Of a stretch of DNA of 8,336 bases, positions 6,433 through 8,336 are shown piece after piece. Numbering within the stretch: the first letter of the stretch is position 1; every line of letters starts with the position of its first letter. The translations under genes and the position numbers were made by a program. Source of the DNA: Chloroflexota bacterium (lineage in GTDB: Bacteria > Chloroflexota > Anaerolineae > CG2-30-64-16); NCBI GenBank assembly GCA_029555885.1, contig JAKPQT010000434.1, forward strand, positions 1 to 8,336. Reading direction: 5' to 3'. Under the pieces are notes generated by a model, which made no database searches, was not told the DNA's origin, and worked only from the letters and a program-made list of their open reading frames with translations.

Positions 6433-8336
6433 ATGAGGAATAAGGCACGGTTGGGTGGCCTTTGCGTGCTTTGGTTGCTGGCAGCACTCATTGGCGGGGT
6501 ATTTGCTCCGCTGCCTCACTCCATGGGACGAGCCTACGCGCAGACTTGTTCCGAGTTGATCGTAGATGGCGGGTTCGAGGCCGGCGGAGCCTGGCAGCTC
6601 GGCCCCAGCCCCGTCACACCCCAGTACGTCACCTATGCCAGCCATACCGGCAACCAGTCGCTCGTCCTGGGCATCACCAGCGGCGCGAACATCGAGAGCT
6701 TCTCCTCCGCCCGCCAGACCGTAACCCTACCCGCCAGCGCGGCACAGATCACGCTTTCGTTCTGGGCGTATGCGATGGCCGATTCGCCTGCCACCACGGA
6801 CTACATGGAAGTCGTGCTGCTCAACGCAACGGGCACGACGATCCTCAACAAGCCCTGGCAATCGCACAATGACAGCCGGCTCTGGAATCGCTACGCCTTC
6901 GACCTGACTGCGTGGCGCGGGCAGACCGTCCAGGTGTATTTCAACGTCTACAACGACGGCCTGGGCGGCCGGGCCGCCATGTTCCTGGACGACGTTTCGC
7001 TGCAAAGTTGCACCGGCCCGGTCAGCACGGGCACGCCGACCGGAACCATCACCCCGACCGGCGTCGTCACCGTGCCGCCGACGCTTACCCCCACGCCGAC
7101 CGGCACGGTCGCGCCGCCGGGTTGTACGGATCTGCTCCTCAACGGCGGGTTCGATGCGGGCCTTGCCAACTGGCAGCAGGTGGGCGGCGGCAGCAGCATC
7201 GTCAGCGCGCCTGACCCTGTGCGCACGTCGCCAAATGCGTTGCAACTGGGCAGCCTGACGCAGAACCTCGTCGGGGAGGCCAGCGTGCGCCAATTGGTTA
7301 CGATTCCGGCGGGCTATGCGCAGGTGACGCTGGAAGCCTGGGTCTACGAGCAGACCCAGGATGTGACCAATGCCGACTATCAGAAGATCGAGCTGCTGAA
7401 TAGCTCCGGCGGGCCGTGGTCAGTGTTGTCGTATGGTACCTTGAATAACGCGGCCTGGCGGCCCTTGACTTTCAACCTGACGCCGTTCAGCGGGAGCACG
7501 CTGTTCGTGAGCTTCGCGGTCAACAATGATGGGATCGGGGGACGGACGGTCATGTACGTAGACGATGTGCGGCTGCGCGCGTGCAACCCCGAGCCGGCAA
7601 CCCCGACCCCAACGCCCACCGTGACGCCGGTCAGCGCGACGGCAACCCCGACTGCAACGCCCGTGCCCGGTGTCACGGTGACGCCAAGCAGCACCATCCC
7701 GCCCGGCCCTGGCTGCATCCAGTTGATACAGAACACCGGCTTCGAGACCGGCGTGTATCCGTGGCTGCCGGGCAAGAACGAGTTGCCTGCGCAGATTGTG
7801 ACCGCGCCTTATCCGGGCGGAGCTTACGCCGTGGGGTTGGGCGCGCTGGCGGATAATGCCTACAGCTATTCGTCGCTGCGCCAGTGGATCCCGATTCCCG
7901 CCTCGCACCCGCGCGTGATCGTGAGCTTCTGGGCCTATACGCGCGCGGAATCGCTCTGGGGCGAGGACCGGCAGCAGTTCGTGGTGCTGGGCGCAGGCGA
8001 TGCCGTGCTGGCCGTGCCGTGGAAGGTGCTGGAGAACGAGCAGGTCTGGCGCCAGCGCGTGTTCGATGTGTTCAACGTGGCCGGGCAAACGATCGGCATC
8101 TACTTCAATGTCATCAACGACGGCGCGGGCGGCCGCACCGCCATGTTCCTGGACGAGGTGTATGTCTGGGCCTGTACGCCCGGCCAGTATCCCGCCAGCC
8201 TGGCGAGCAGCAGCCCGCCCGGCGCAGGCGCGGCCGCGGGGAACGTGACCGTGGCGGAGCTGCCGCCACCCGCCGCAGCCGTTCCGCAAGTCGACGGCGC
8301 AGGCGCGCTGAGTGCAGCAGTTGCGACCATCACGCT
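6433..8336 (+). CDS. Exported protein with three cysteine-bracketed CBM-like modules, C-terminus beyond the window
   Basis: The frame is open for 634 codons from the ATG to the right edge without a stop. Residues 1-36 form a signal peptide: basic start MRNKAR, hydrophobic core LCVLWLLAALIGGVF, cleavage probable after AYA (36). Three homologous modules follow, bracketed C39-C193, C231-C384 and C428-C581. Each opens with a short strand then (G/T)GF(E/D) and a Trp, carries a (S/E)(F/A)W(A/V)Y strand, and closes with a motif such as VYNDGLGGRAAMFLDDV. The NGGFE start and LDDV end recall jelly-roll carbohydrate-binding modules (CBM4/9-like, galactose-binding fold); this is a family-level inference. 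The linkers (194-230, 385-427) are Thr/Pro-rich with TPTPT runs and could be O-glycosylated. Residues from about 585 are Ala/Pro/Ser-rich, so a spacer or another domain may follow. No catalytic motif is visible. It is probably a surface or secreted binding/structural protein. Its place beside glycan genes is suggestive only. Confidence 0.88.
   Translation, partial: MRNKARLGGLCVLWLLAALIGGVFAPLPHSMGRAYAQTCSELIVDGGFEAGGAWQLGPSPVTPQYVTYASHTGNQSLVLGITSGANIESFSSARQTVTLPASAAQITLSFWAYAMADSPATTDYMEVVLLNATGTTILNKPWQSHNDSRLWNRYAFDLTAWRGQTVQVYFNVYNDGLGGRAAMFLDDVSLQSCTGPVSTGTPTGTITPTGVVTVPPTLTPTPTGTVAPPGCTDLLLNGGFDAGLANWQQVGGGSSIVSAPDPVRTSPNALQLGSLTQNLVGEASVRQLVTIPAGYAQVTLEAWVYEQTQDVTNADYQKIELLNSSGGPWSVLSYGTLNNAAWRPLTFNLTPFSGSTLFVSFAVNNDGIGGRTVMYVDDVRLRACNPEPATPTPTPTVTPVSATATPTATPVPGVTVTPSSTIPPGPGCIQLIQNTGFETGVYPWLPGKNELPAQIVTAPYPGGAYAVGLGALADNAYSYSSLRQWIPIPASHPRVIVSFWAYTRAESLWGEDRQQFVVLGAGDAVLAVPWKVLENEQVWRQRVFDVFNVAGQTIGIYFNVINDGAGGRTAMFLDEVYVWACTPGQYPASLASSSPPGAGAAAGNVTVAELPPPAAAVPQVDGAGALSAAVATIT
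6547..7011 (+). repeat. Module 1 of the exported protein (C39-C193)
   Basis: This is a 155-residue beta-rich module with ELIVDGGFEAGGAW at the start, ITLSFWAYA in the middle, and FNVYNDGLGGRAAMFLDDV before the closing Cys. The two terminal cysteines could form a disulfide that closes the sandwich. Confidence 0.8.
7123..7584 (+). repeat. Module 2 of the exported protein (C231-C384)
   Basis: This is a 154-residue module with LLLNGGFDAGLANW, VTLEAWVY and FAVNNDGIGGRTVMYVDDV. It is the most divergent of the three at the DNA level around the NDG motif, yet it keeps the same cysteine spacing. Confidence 0.8.
7714..8175 (+). repeat. Module 3 of the exported protein (C428-C581)
   Basis: This is a 154-residue module with LIQNTGFETGVYPW, VIVSFWAYTRAES and FNVINDGAGGRTAMFLDEV. 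Near the NDG motif its DNA is close to module 1 (shared GGCGGCC and GCCATGTTCCTGGACGA), suggesting internal duplication or gene conversion. Confidence 0.8.

Noticed and set aside
7012..7713. Thr-Pro linker repeats considered as a CRISPR or tandem DNA repeat
   Set aside because: The repetition is short, irregular and in codon phase (ACN CCN), as expected for a low-complexity protein linker. There are no constant repeats with unique spacers.
6727..8289. Minus-strand open frames of 188, 131 and 289 codons opposite the exported-protein gene
   Set aside because: The plus strand has one continuous 634-codon frame with a signal peptide and three repeated modules. The minus frames reflect its repeats and linkers.

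Overview
The window looks like a piece of a GC-rich bacterial chromosome. It is most probably from the Chloroflexota (Anaerolineae-like). I infer this from three things: an hrcA-grpE-dnaK heat-shock operon behind a perfect CIRCE operator, a full-length (undeleted) DnaK ATPase domain, and a secreted multi-module protein whose modules are joined by Thr-Pro linkers. The taxon is inferred from these traits and was not tested.

Minus strand, right to left: a family 2 glycosyltransferase (6289-5186) overlaps by 4 nt a membrane polyprenyl-phosphate sugar-1-phosphate transferase (5180 or 5189 to 3795). The two form a glycan-assembly operon. About 260 nt later come the CIRCE-controlled hrcA (3530-2484), grpE (2466-1930) and dnaK (1880 to beyond the left edge). 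HrcA represses the operon through CIRCE, and GrpE is the nucleotide-exchange factor for the DnaK chaperone. dnaJ is not in the window.

Plus strand: a gene starting at 6433 and running off the right edge encodes an exported protein. It has three homologous modules of about 154 residues, each bracketed by two cysteines and separated by Thr/Pro linkers. It is divergent from the glycosyltransferase operon, and the -35 boxes of the two predicted promoters touch back to back at 6333/6334.

The oddest feature is a 140-bp element (5842-5981) with 15-bp perfect terminal inverted repeats and nested internal palindromes, lying inside the glycosyltransferase reading frame. It is translated in frame and adds about 48 residues between the nucleotide-binding half of the fold and the metal-binding NPD motif. 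It looks like a MITE or palindromic repeat that the gene has tolerated. A second palindromic patch lies in the intergenic region 3679-3754. I see no tRNA, rRNA, CRISPR array or phage gene.
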